Shown here: positions 35,885-44,571 of the stretch, in pieces
Numbering within the stretch: the first letter of the stretch is position 1
Layout of the letters: each line of letters starts with the position of its first letter
Source of the DNA: DTU019 sp050949825
GTDB taxonomy: Bacteria > Bacillota > Syntrophomonadia > Syntrophomonadales > Syntrophomonadaceae
Reading direction: 5' to 3'
Assembly (NCBI GenBank): GCA_050949825.1
Contig: JBMNGL010000003.1
Location: 124,001-188,000 of the forward strand
DNA: 64,000 bases
Position numbers and translations under genes: made by a program
The notes under the pieces: generated by a model
The model's input: the letters and a program-made list of their open reading frames with translations, nothing else
Databases searched by the model: none
What the model was told of the DNA's origin: nothing

Positions 35885-36589
35885 CTATTGCTTCCTTGGC
35901 AACACAGCCATTGAATTTAAGGCTACTTGCAGCACAAACCACTTGGGCGCAATGTCATCGGGTTGGTGTACAGCGGTAATTAAACCAGTCTCAATAGCCT
36001 TATCCATAATATCTTGCTTCCATGTTTCTACCGGCTGGCTTTCCCCGGCCCCGGCATCGATATCTAAAAATTCGCCCAAACCGGCGGCTATCGCCCTGGC
36101 AATGCGGGTCTGCCCCTCTCTGCTGTTTAGTACCGCCTCTTGAGCAGGATTGCTGATAAATCCGCATTCGCATAAAATTGCCGGCATTCGTGTTTCTCGG
36201 GTCATATGCAGGTTTTGTATCCGAACCCTCCCATCCTTCCAGCCAGTGGCTCCAACCAACCACTTTTGCACCTTATCCGCCAACCTTTCTGCCGCACCGC
36301 CGGGCGCCTGTATATAAGTGCTGATATAGTTGGGTGCCGGGTCATGCGAGGAGTTGCAGTGTATACTGACAGCATAATCCACCCCGCTGTTATTGAATAG
36401 ATTGGATCTTGCCGGGAGGCTCATAGAAATGTCATCGCTGCGGCTCATAACCGTCTTTAACCCCATCCGGTTCAGCAAAAACTGTACTCTCTGGGCAATG
36501 GCCAGATTTACATCCTTCTCCCTGCTTCCACTTAGACCGACAGCACCGGGATCCTGCCCGCCGTGGCCGGGATCAATTCCAATTTTCAT
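35885..36589 (-). CDS. N-acetylmuramoyl-L-alanine amidase (Amidase_3)
   Basis: Zinc amidase that cleaves the peptide from peptidoglycan. 234 residues from the ATG at 36587-36589, chosen for AAAGGAGGACCAC in front and because the family opening KIGIDPGHGGQDPGAVG then comes at once. Zn ligands are visible: His in DPGHGG, Glu in GSREKDVN, His in VSIHCNSS, and the catalytic Glu in AILCECGFISN. About 50 further C-terminal residues resemble a helical domain of unknown role. There is no signal peptide, so release may be by lysis, from the mother cell, or by a holin-like route. Confidence 0.9.
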   Translation of the reverse strand: MKIGIDPGHGGQDPGAVGLSGSREKDVNLAIAQRVQFLLNRMGLKTVMSRSDDISMSLPARSNLFNNSGVDYAVSIHCNSSHDPAPNYISTYIQAPGGAAERLADKVQKWLVGATGWKDGRVRIQNLHMTRETRMPAILCECGFISNPAQEAVLNSREGQTRIARAIAAGLGEFLDIDAGAGESQPVETWKQDIMDKAIETGLITAVHQPDDIAPKWFVLQVALNSMAVLPRKQ

Positions 36590-37047
36590 GTGGTCCTCCT
36601 TTCCCTGCTTGCACTCCCGCACTACTAGCATATTCAGCAGTGGCCTCAAACGCACCACCCCATCCAAAACCCTGGCGCTGAGCAATTGATGGAAAGGTTC
36701 GCTATTTCCTTAATTCGTTCAGGGGAATAGGCAGCATAGAAAGCCCCATGCCAGGCGGATGGCCGCAGTAGCAAAAGTAGAGTCTGCGAAACGGGATATA
36801 AGAGGAGATGTCCTGTCATAATTTTACTAGCTTATGAATTATCTCCATGTTTTTTAGGTTTTTGTATAAATGGTATGGCAACTATTGACGATATAACTAT
36901 AAATACTAATTGTTTGGGAATTTGGAACAATTCGCTTCTAAGCACCAGCTAGTCTGGCTTTACATGAATTGTACCTGGTGAAAATATAATATTTTCGCAC
37001 CACCAATTTCCCAGACAAAATACAATATTCTTGAAGGAGGGGCATTG
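36590..37047. other. Gene-free divergent region
   Basis: Lies between the amidase (minus) and chemoreceptor (plus) genes. Short AT-rich promoter-like sequence near 36830-37010; no recognised riboswitch, repeat or RNA gene. Confidence 0.5.
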
Positions 37048-38178
37048 ATGAGCGATCTGGTCACATCATTCAAAGTATTATCACGGCAACTGGCACAGAC
37101 CTACGAAAGAGGTTGCATCTTGTACGTTACCGATTTAAATCGCTACACCTTCGTGCAGAGCAACGGCCTGGATTTATTCAAAGAAGGAGATCCGTTGGTT
37201 CAGGGCGGTCTGATTCACCGCAGTATGCGCGACCGTAAACAATATGTTGAAACGGTGGAGCGCAATGTGTACGGAACCCGCCTCAAGGTGTGGGTGCAGC
37301 CTATCATTGAAGACGGCAATGTAACGGGGTCTTGCGGGGTTATGATCCCTAAGCTGCATCCGGTTGCGCAGGCTTTTCCGGATTTTGCGCCGCACCTTTG
37401 TGAAGCCTATCCCGGCGGAGCCTTCATGGCCATTACCAGTTTGGACAAAATTGCTATGCGCAATGGCTCCAGCCATTTTGATCTGCCGGCACTGAAGGTT
37501 GATGCTACCCTGCTGGATAATGGGGTCTCAAAAGAGGCCATCCGCAAGCAGCAGGTTATCGCCAAACAGGTCGATGCCAGTGTATATGGTGAAGCCCTTC
37601 AGGCTATCTCCATACCGCTATTTGATCCCGATGATAAAGACCTGGTGGGAACCCTTACCCTCTTTACCTCCAGAACCATTGCCGAACAACTGCAGGGCCT
37701 GGCCGCCAATATCAGTGCCAGCACACAGGAAATTGCTTCGGTAATGGAAGAGGTGGCTGCCTCTGCCGGCGAGATATCAACCAATGAGGGCCATCTTTCG
37801 GAGCGAGTCCGGGAGGTAGCCGCGGTCTCCACCCAAATCGGTGAAATAATTGAGTTTATCAAGGTGGTGGCAGACCAGACCAAGATGCTGGGCTTAAATG
37901 CCGCTATCGAAGCGGCCCGGGCCGGTGAACACGGCCGCGGCTTCGGTGTGGTAGCCGACGAAATACGAAAATTAAGTGATCAGTCCAAACAGACCGCTGA
38001 ACAGATTAGAAAGCTATTGATGGAAACAGACAGCAATATCAAGGCGGTTCAGGATGCCTCGGAAGGGACTTTGAAGCAGAGCCAGGAACAGGCTGCCGCT
38101 ACCGAAGAGGTTACCGCATCAGTGATGGAAATGGCCAATATCGCCGAGAAACTGGCAGAAACGTCGCGCGAGTTATAA
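37048..38178 (+). CDS. Soluble methyl-accepting chemotaxis protein
   Basis: 376 residues from the ATG at 37048 (AAGGAGG 7 nt upstream). No membrane segment. The N-terminal 200 residues form a PAS/GAF-like sensing region with DxxRYTFVQSNGLDLFKEGD and several repeated-looking halves; the C-terminal half is an MCP signalling hairpin with the conserved tip IIEFIKVVADQTKMLGLNAAIEAARAGE and GFGVVADEIRKLSDQS. No chemotaxis genes adjoin it. Cytoplasmic receptors of this sort often monitor metabolic state. Confidence 0.88.
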   Translation: MSDLVTSFKVLSRQLAQTYERGCILYVTDLNRYTFVQSNGLDLFKEGDPLVQGGLIHRSMRDRKQYVETVERNVYGTRLKVWVQPIIEDGNVTGSCGVMIPKLHPVAQAFPDFAPHLCEAYPGGAFMAITSLDKIAMRNGSSHFDLPALKVDATLLDNGVSKEAIRKQQVIAKQVDASVYGEALQAISIPLFDPDDKDLVGTLTLFTSRTIAEQLQGLAANISASTQEIASVMEEVAASAGEISTNEGHLSERVREVAAVSTQIGEIIEFIKVVADQTKMLGLNAAIEAARAGEHGRGFGVVADEIRKLSDQSKQTAEQIRKLLMETDSNIKAVQDASEGTLKQSQEQAAATEEVTASVMEMANIAEKLAETSREL

Positions 38179-38187
38179 CTTTGCATC

Positions 38188-38219
38188 AAAATGGCGGGAG
38201 CGTGCTCCCGCCATTTTTG
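38188..38219 (+). terminator. Terminator after the chemoreceptor gene
   Basis: AAAATGGCGGGAG-CGTG-CTCCCGCCATTTTTG, perfect stem and T run, 10 nt after the stop codon. Confidence 0.92.
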
Positions 38220-38232
38220 TTATATTGGCTTC

Positions 38233-38424
38233 AGGTGACACGGGGATGGGGTGACAACAACCCCGTTAGACTGTGCAAAAACCGTGTAGTGGTTTTTAAT
38301 TGCCCCCACTTATGGCCGATTTTTGACTATTATTTGACCCATAACATCGCGTCCGTCCCCCACTTTGGAGATGCATTTGATGAATTAAGAGACTTTCCAC
38401 ACAGTCTGCCGTCCCCGTGTCACC
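38233..38424. mobile_element. MITE-like element with inverted ends
   Basis: About 190 bp bounded by GGTGACACGGGGATGG on the left and CCGTCCCCGTGTCACC on the right (one mismatch), with an inner inverted pair AGACTGTG and CACAGTCT. The left arm continues as GGGGTGACAACAACCCCGT, shared with the palindrome at 51.05 kb. No coding potential inside. It occupies the gap between the chemoreceptor terminator and the CoA-transferase gene. Confidence 0.6.
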
Positions 38425-38561
38425 CTCCAGTTTCTCCGCCCACCTGCGCTCCTTCAGGAAGCCTATTTTCCCAGGCCAATGTGGGGCAATTGACTGCCTT
38501 TACAACCTCTTGGTTTGATATTGTCCGGCCCAGGCAACCATGGGCGGCAGCTTTCCACGGT

Positions 38562-39905
38562 TTATACAATCTTGTTGCTGCGGCGCCATATGTTCATCTG
38601 GTCGGCCTGCTCGATCAGCTCATCTCTAAACTGTGGATGGGCGATGCTGATCAGCAGTTCAGCCCGTTCATAAGTGGCTTTGCCCTTCAAGTTGACGATG
38701 CCATATTCCGTAACCACATAGGAGGTAATACTGCGCGGGACCGTCACGACAGCGCCATTAGGCAAAGTAGGCACTATTCTGGAGATCAGTTCACCGTCCT
38801 TGCCCTTAACGGTTGAACTAAGGCAGATGAAGCCTTTGCCCCCGTTGGATTTGTAGGCACCAAAGATGTAGTCAAACTGCCCCCCAGTTCCGGTGATCTG
38901 GCGAACTCCGGACGACTCTGAGCACACCTGCCCAAAGAGATCAACTTCAATAGCGTTGTTAATGGCCATCATATTGTCGTTTTGCCCGATTACAAAGGGA
39001 TTATTGGTGTAATCCACCGGGAATATGGCACAGGCCGGGTTGTCATCCAGGAAGTTATACAGTTTATTGGTTCCCATGGCGAAGGTATAGACCATCTTCT
39101 CCGGATTGATCTGTTTACGCTTGCCGGTAATACGCCCCGCTTGATACATATCCACATAAGAGTCCACCAACATTTCGGTATGCACACCCAGATCCTTTAA
39201 ATCCGATTTGGCAATCAAAGCCCCGATGGCATTGGGCATAGCGCCAATGCCCAATTGCAGGCAACCCCCATCGGGTATCTCATTGACGATGATTTCGGCA
39301 ACTTTGTTGTCTACATCGGTAACAGGTATTTCCGGCAGTTGAATCAAGGGACGGTGGTCCCCTTCTACAATATAATCAACCTGTGAAATGTGTATGTTTT
39401 CATTATATCCGCCCCGGGTACGGGGAATGGTATTATTAACCTCAATGATGACCTTTTTGGCGGCACGTACTGTAAACGAGGTAATGGAATGGGAGGTGCC
39501 GAGACTGAAAAAGCCATCCCTGTCCATGGGGCCTACCTTGATCATGGCCACATCCACCGGCACATAGCCGCGGGTATACCAGGAAGGAATTTCATGGTAA
39601 GTCAAGGGAGAAAAAAAGCACTGGTCCTTATCGTGCAATTTGCGGCTGGCCCCGCTAAAGTGCAGATCAATATAGGTGAAATGCTCCCGTTCGGGGTCTA
39701 CCTGTACGATTTGCGGGGGAAAGGGGCAGGTGGTGGTGCGCACTACCACATCCCTGAGTTCATCTTTGCGTTTGGCCAAAGCGGCATCAAGCACATGTGA
39801 ATTCATCACAAACTCGCTATACTGCACGCAATCCCCCGACTTGACACATTTAACCGCCTCATCTGCGCTCACCAGTTTCTGGGCGTACTCTTCAGAATAA
39901 TTCAT
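38562..39905 (-). CDS. Acetyl-CoA hydrolase/transferase family CoA-transferase
   Basis: 447 residues from the ATG at 39903-39905 (AAAGGAGGAGG upstream). A family I-like CoA-transferase of the 4-hydroxybutyrate/butyrate:acetate type: CLQLGIGAMPNAIGALI and, near the C terminus, TPLPNGAVVTVPRSITSYVVTEYGI-like sequence; the glutamate region is SESSGVRQITGTGGQFDY. In a butyrate oxidiser it would activate butyrate to butyryl-CoA using acetyl-CoA. It is the last gene of the beta-oxidation series on the minus strand. Confidence 0.9.
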   Translation of the reverse strand: MNYSEEYAQKLVSADEAVKCVKSGDCVQYSEFVMNSHVLDAALAKRKDELRDVVVRTTTCPFPPQIVQVDPEREHFTYIDLHFSGASRKLHDKDQCFFSPLTYHEIPSWYTRGYVPVDVAMIKVGPMDRDGFFSLGTSHSITSFTVRAAKKVIIEVNNTIPRTRGGYNENIHISQVDYIVEGDHRPLIQLPEIPVTDVDNKVAEIIVNEIPDGGCLQLGIGAMPNAIGALIAKSDLKDLGVHTEMLVDSYVDMYQAGRITGKRKQINPEKMVYTFAMGTNKLYNFLDDNPACAIFPVDYTNNPFVIGQNDNMMAINNAIEVDLFGQVCSESSGVRQITGTGGQFDYIFGAYKSNGGKGFICLSSTVKGKDGELISRIVPTLPNGAVVTVPRSITSYVVTEYGIVNLKGKATYERAELLISIAHPQFRDELIEQADQMNIWRRSNKIV

Positions 39906-39994
39906 TATATTTAAGCCTCCTCCTTTTATTGGTATAGAATTCCAAATGGGGCGGGTGTCGGGCACCTCATCAGCCCCAATTGAAATCTGCTTAA

Positions 39995-41140
39995 CTAACC
40001 TCTTAAAAGGTCACCGGCAATGACCAGCCTCTGTACTTCGCCGGTACCTTCATATATCTGGAATATCTTGGCATCACGCATCAGTTTTTCCACCGGATAC
40101 TCCCGGGTGTAGCCGTAACCGCCAAATACCTGTACAGCTTCAATGGCACAGTACATGGCTGTATCACCGGCAAACGCCTTGGATAATGAGGCCGATTTGC
40201 TAAAACGGGGTACATCCATATCCTGCAGTGATGAGGCTTCATAATAGAGCAGGCGTGAGGCTTGAATGCGCATGGCCATATTGGCCAGCTTGAATTGGAT
40301 GGCCTGGAAGTTGCAAATGGGTTTGCCGAACTGGGTGCGCAACTGCGAATAGGCAAGGGATTCATCCAGGCAGCGCTGGGCTACACCGGTGGCCATGGCG
40401 GCAATACTGGCCCGGGAGATATCCAGGGTTTTCATGATAATATAAAAACCCTGGCCTTCTTTCCCGATAAGGTTTTTAGCCGGGACTTTGACATCTTCAA
40501 AGATAACCTCGGTGGTATTGGAGGTTCTTATGCCCAGTTTGTCTTCCACTTTGCCCACCGTTATACCGGGAGAATTGCGGTCCACCATGAAGCAACACAT
40601 GCCCTTGGTGCCCATTTTCTTATCCAGGGTGGCCAGGACCGTATACATTCCAGCGGTTCCGCCATTGCTGATGAAACTGCTTGGAGCCATTCAGGATGTA
40701 CTCATCACCCACCTTTTGACAGCGTGTGGAAATACCACCCGCATCTGAACCGGCGCCAGGCTCGGTCAAACAGAAGGCCCCCAGTCTCCCCGTCCAGTAT
40801 GCGGCCGAACCATTCTTTTCTTTTGCTCCTCGTTGGCGGCTACATGGATAGGGTCGGTGGCCAACAGCGTGCTGGCAACCATAATAGTGCCAATACCGGC
40901 ATCCCCCCAGCAGATTTCTTCGGCGACTATGTTCTGGGTGAGGTGATCCAGGCCGGGGCCACCATACTCGGCGGGCACGCCGATGGCCATAAAGCCCAAT
41001 TCTTGCATTTTATCCAGGCATTCCTGGGGGTAGACATGATTATGGTCCCATTCTCCGGCATAGGGTGCGATTTCATTGGCAGCAAAATCATGCGCCATTC
41101 GTTTCATCATTTCTTGCTCTTCACTGAGACGAAAATCCAT
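39995..41140 (-). pseudogene. Short-chain acyl-CoA dehydrogenase (frameshifted, probably by sequence error)
   Basis: Butyryl-CoA dehydrogenase-type flavoprotein. The N-terminal helical domain (MDFRLSEEQEMMKRMAHDFA) and the C-terminal domain (FGKPICNFQAIQFKLANMA, VFGGYGYTREYPVEKLMRDAKI) are intact, but the middle is out of frame. I can place three single-base insertions in homopolymers: AAAA at 40816-40819, GGGGG at 40778-40782 and TTT at 40674-40676 (minus-strand bases). Removing one base from each restores a continuous reading with LTEPGAGSDAGG and exactly 380 residues, the canonical size. ATG start with TGAGGAGGGAAAAGAA. Together with ETF it would oxidise butyryl-CoA to crotonyl-CoA. Confidence 0.85.
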
Positions 41141-41197
41141 TTCTTTTCCCTCCTCACATCTTCATGGGACTGCGCCTCGATTGCACAGGGGCAGTCG

Positions 41198-42420
41198 CTA
41201 TAAACAACATTTATATATTTCTGCGTCCACAGTGAGCACATGGCTGGACCGCCCCCCTACACATAAGGAAGCTCCGCCCAGGGTTGCACCCATCTTTTCC
41301 ATCTGGTAGTACAGGCTGACGACAATGCGCAAGGCCGTGCAGCCCACCGGATGACCCCAGGGCAATACCCGACCCATTGAGGTTGCATTTATCCATATCC
41401 AATTCCAGGCCATACTCTTCCTTAAGCATGCGCCCCACTCCCCAGGAATTGGGCGGCAAAGGCTTCATTGATTTCCCAGTACTCAATATCTTCGAACTTT
41501 AGCCCCGCCCGGATCAAACATTTGGGAATAACCAAGGCGGGACCCAGCCCCATTAATTCAGGCACTACACCGGCATGACAGATTTCAACCAGCTTCATAA
41601 GCGGTTTAAGACCGAGTTCCAGAGCTTTATCTTTGGACATAATCACCACGGCAGCGGCACCGTCATTTATACCCGAAGCATTGGCAGCCGTCACCACACC
41701 CCGCCTTTTTTGAAGGCCGGGGGCAGTTTAGCCATTTTTTCAAGGCTGGCGTCGGGGAGTCATATGCTCATCAGTGGCATAAAAGGTGCTGCCTTTGCGG
41801 GTTTTTTATTTCAAAGGGAATAATTTCCCGCTCGAAAGTGCCATCATCCCTGGCTCGAGTGGCCTCTCTGGTGGCTCATTAAGGCCAGCTGATCGCACTT
41901 CCTCGCGGGAAATACCATATTTCTCAGCGATATTCTCTGCGGTAAGTCCCATATGACCGGGCACCAGGCTGTCAAATAAACCGTCGTGGATCATAACATC
42001 TTCCAGTTTTCCCGGCCCCATGCGGTATCCCATGCGTCCTTTCAAGGCCATGTACGGGGTGTTGGTCATATTTTCCACCCCGATGACCAGGGCCGCATCA
42101 GTGTCACCAACCTGAATATTGCGAATGGCTACATCCAATGCTCTCATTCCTGAAGCACAATTCTGGTTGACATTGCAGGCGGTGCTTTCGGGGGGCAATC
42201 CAACCGCTATGGCTACCTGGCGGGCCGGCAGCGAGCCCTGTCCATGGGGATAGACCTGACCCATGCATAGTTCCTGGATAATGCCGGCATCAATGCCAGC
42301 CCGTTTGACTGCCTCTTTCCCGACGGCAATGGCCAGGTCCCGGGCTGAGACATCCTTGAGACTGCCCATAAAGGAGGCAATAGCCGTTCTGCAGGCACTG
42401 ACGATTACAACATCTTTCAC
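41198..42420 (-). pseudogene. Acetyl-CoA acetyltransferase (thiolase), multiply frameshifted
   Basis: N-terminal part intact to about residue 170: nucleophilic Cys in NVNQNCASGMRALD, MTNTPYMALKGRMGYRMGPGK. The rest is scattered over three frames: GVVTAANASGINDGAAAVVI, then YWEINEAFAAQFLG, then CNLNGSGIALGHPVGCTALRIVVSLYYQMEKMG, then GGASLCVGGG. I count at least six indels between about 41880 and 41260, mostly extra bases. The order of motifs is that of a full thiolase of about 390-400 residues and parallels the intact thiolase at 46.6-47.8 kb. Cleaves acetoacetyl-CoA to two acetyl-CoA in butyrate oxidation. Confidence 0.82.
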
Positions 42421-42451
42421 AGTTTTCTCCTCCCTTTCAATTTATTGCTTT

Positions 42452-43234
42452 CTATTTGTTCTTAAATTGCGGCTTGCGTTTTTCCACAAAGGCACCCAGG
42501 CCTTCGTTCTTGTCTTCTGTAGCGCAGCACAGGCCAAACATGTCCGACTCAATGCTCATAGCGGTGTCAATATCCACCTGCAGACCTTTACCAATGGCAA
42601 ATTTGGCATAGCCTACCGCCAGCGGGGCTTTAGCCGCGATCTTGCGGGCCATTTTCCGAGCCTGTTCCATAAGTTCAGCCGCGGGATAGACATGATTTAC
42701 CAGACCCATACGAAAGGCTTCATCGGCTTTAATGGTGTCAGCAGTAAATGTCAATTCCTTGGCGCGTCCTTCCCCGACCAGCCGCGGCAGCCTCTGAGTG
42801 CCGCCAAAACCGGGAATAATGCCCAGTCCTACTTCAGGCTGGCCGAACAAGGCATTATCCGCCGCCAGGCGAATATCACAGGCCATGGCCAGTTCGCAGC
42901 CGCCCCCCAGGGCAAAGCCGTTAATGGCTGCAATAACGGGCTTTTCCATCAGTTCCAGTTTGCGGAACACCTTTTCCCCCATATCGGAGAAATAGCGCCC
43001 TTCAGCGGGAGATAGAGGAAACATGAAATTGATATCGGCTCCAGCCACGAAGGATTTGTCTCCCGCCCCGGTTATTATCAAAACCTTGATATGGGGATCC
43101 TGTTTGACTTCATCGATCACCGCCGAAATCTCCCCCAGGGTTTCGGCGTTTAACGCATTCAAGAACTTGGGCCGGTTAATATATAAAATAGCTATTTCAT
43201 CTTGGCGCTCCAGAATAAGGTTTGCATATGGCAC
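42452..43234 (-). CDS. Enoyl-CoA hydratase (crotonase)
   Basis: 260 residues from the GTG at 43232-43234, chosen because AAGGGGGTAACGCC is directly upstream and the family-like start VPYANLILERQDEIAILYINRP follows. Oxyanion-hole motif SFVAGADINFM, AINGFALGGGCELAMACD with catalytic Glu, then PEVGLGIIPGFGGTQRLPR with the second catalytic Glu. Hydrates crotonyl-CoA to 3-hydroxybutyryl-CoA. It lies 39 nt downstream of the dehydrogenase gene. Confidence 0.94.
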   Translation of the reverse strand: MPYANLILERQDEIAILYINRPKFLNALNAETLGEISAVIDEVKQDPHIKVLIITGAGDKSFVAGADINFMFPLSPAEGRYFSDMGEKVFRKLELMEKPVIAAINGFALGGGCELAMACDIRLAADNALFGQPEVGLGIIPGFGGTQRLPRLVGEGRAKELTFTADTIKADEAFRMGLVNHVYPAAELMEQARKMARKIAAKAPLAVGYAKFAIGKGLQVDIDTAMSIESDMFGLCCATEDKNEGLGAFVEKRKPQFKNK

Positions 43235-43273
43235 GGCGTTACCCCCTTTTCTTGCTGCCAATACGGCAAAAGA

Positions 43274-44131
43274 CTATTTTTTGCTGTAATCATAGAAACC
43301 TTTGCCGGTCTTCATGCCCAGCCAGCCTGCCCTGACCAGTTGTTTCAAGGGCGGAGCGGGGCGGTATTTGGGATCACCGGTTTCAGCGAACAAGGTCTCA
43401 CAAACTGCCAGGGCTATGTCGACACCAACCAGGTCGCACAAGGTTAATGGGCCCATTGGCCAACCGGCCCCCAGCTTCATTGCAGTATCAATATCTTCAA
43501 CACTGGCCAGGCCTTCATTAAGAATAAAAGCGGCTTCATTCATGCCCGGCAAGAGAATACGGTTAACCACAAAGCCAGGTCCTTCTTTAACCAGAACCGG
43601 GGTTTTGCCTATGGCTTTGGATAACTCCAAGACCGCATCTATGGTTTCCTGCGAGGTCTGTGCAGCGGGGATGACTTCGATTAATTTCATGACATTGGCC
43701 GGGTTGAAGAAATGCATGCCGATAACCTTGTGAGAGCGTTTGGTAATGGCCGCGATTTCGGTGATGGACAAGGAAGAGGTGTTGGTGGCAATGATAATTT
43801 CGGGTTTTAGTATGGCATCCAGGCGGGTATAAACATCTTTCTTAATTTCCATCTTTTCAAATACACACTCAATGATGAAATCGGCCTCAGCCAGCTGGTC
43901 AAATTCCCCGGTGGCCTGAATTCTTCCGGTCACAGCGTCGGCCGTACCCGCAGGAACCTTGCCCTTTTCTTCCTGTTTGCCCAGGCCCTTGCCTATTGCC
44001 TTTATAGCCTTCTCGCAAAATTCAGGATAAATATCGAAGAGGATAACTTCCTTGCCGGCAGCGGCCAGAGCCCAGGCGATGCCCTGTCCCATGGTGCCGG
44101 CACCCATAACGGCAATTTTATTAAAATCCAT
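43274..44131 (-). CDS. hbd: 3-hydroxybutyryl-CoA dehydrogenase
   Basis: 285 residues, typical length. N-terminal NAD-binding motif AVMGAGTMGQGIAWALA, catalytic His in HKVIGMHFFNPANVMKLIE, ending in the C-terminal dimerisation domain with DLVGVDIALAV and GKGFYDYSKK. Oxidises 3-hydroxybutyryl-CoA to acetoacetyl-CoA with NAD+. RBS AGGGAGGAATGGATAA precedes the ATG; the upstream 440 nt lack a gene. Confidence 0.95.
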   Translation of the reverse strand: MDFNKIAVMGAGTMGQGIAWALAAAGKEVILFDIYPEFCEKAIKAIGKGLGKQEEKGKVPAGTADAVTGRIQATGEFDQLAEADFIIECVFEKMEIKKDVYTRLDAILKPEIIIATNTSSLSITEIAAITKRSHKVIGMHFFNPANVMKLIEVIPAAQTSQETIDAVLELSKAIGKTPVLVKEGPGFVVNRILLPGMNEAAFILNEGLASVEDIDTAMKLGAGWPMGPLTLCDLVGVDIALAVCETLFAETGDPKYRPAPPLKQLVRAGWLGMKTGKGFYDYSKK

Positions 44132-44492
44132 TTATCCATTCCTCCCTGTAAAAATATTGCTTGCATTGTGCTTATGCTCTGCTTAACAACTAAAGAACCC
44201 TCTGCCAACACCTCCCCCTTTTTCAAACTTGAACAACCATTACTCCATTATTATTCAAGAACCGTGCCAGGTAAAAAGCGATCCATAATATTGCTTGTGA
44301 ATCCCGGTAATTTGGCATTCTCGTGCAAGAGCGGGCAGCCCTTAATACCTGTGGGACTCCTAATAGAGATGACCTGGCATTAAGCAAAGCCGCCAGCCAT
44401 GGCCTGTATTGAGCATCACAGGGAGGTTCCCAAATTGGGAGAGGCTGTCTCGCAAAAACGGAGACCCGGGGAACAGAATGCAACTAAAAGCA
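44132..44492. other. Gene-free interval upstream of hbd
   Basis: No convincing gene on either strand. It contains scattered short repeats but no recognised RNA or mobile element. It must hold the hbd promoter unless transcription reads through from the upstream dehydrogenase gene; no clear sigma-54 or sigma-A pair was found. Confidence 0.5.
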
Positions 44493-44532
44493 TTTGAGCC
44501 AATTCGGGGGAACGTTTCCGAATTGGCTCAAA
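44493..44532 (-). terminator. Hairpin after the long acyl-CoA dehydrogenase gene
   Basis: Perfect 15-bp arms, TTTGAGCCAATTCGG and CCGAATTGGCTCAAA, around a 10-nt loop, 40 nt after the stop. The T run after the hairpin is poor, so it may act as an mRNA stabiliser or an attenuator rather than a full terminator. Confidence 0.55.
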
Positions 44533-44571
44533 TAAGGTTATGGTTTTGGGAATCGGGTTGGCGGTTTTTGT

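Noticed and set aside
36720..36830. Cobalamin or c-di-GMP riboswitch upstream of the chemoreceptor
   Set aside because: Some GC-rich blocks look suggestive, but no conserved core of either class could be identified.
38181..38816. Plus-strand open frame between the chemoreceptor and CoA-transferase genes
   Set aside because: Starts in a terminator, crosses the MITE-like element and ends inside the CoA-transferase on the other strand; composition is not coding.
44340..44480. Second sigma-54 promoter upstream of hbd
   Set aside because: TGGC-like sites occur, but none has GG-N10-GC with the right flanks on the minus strand.
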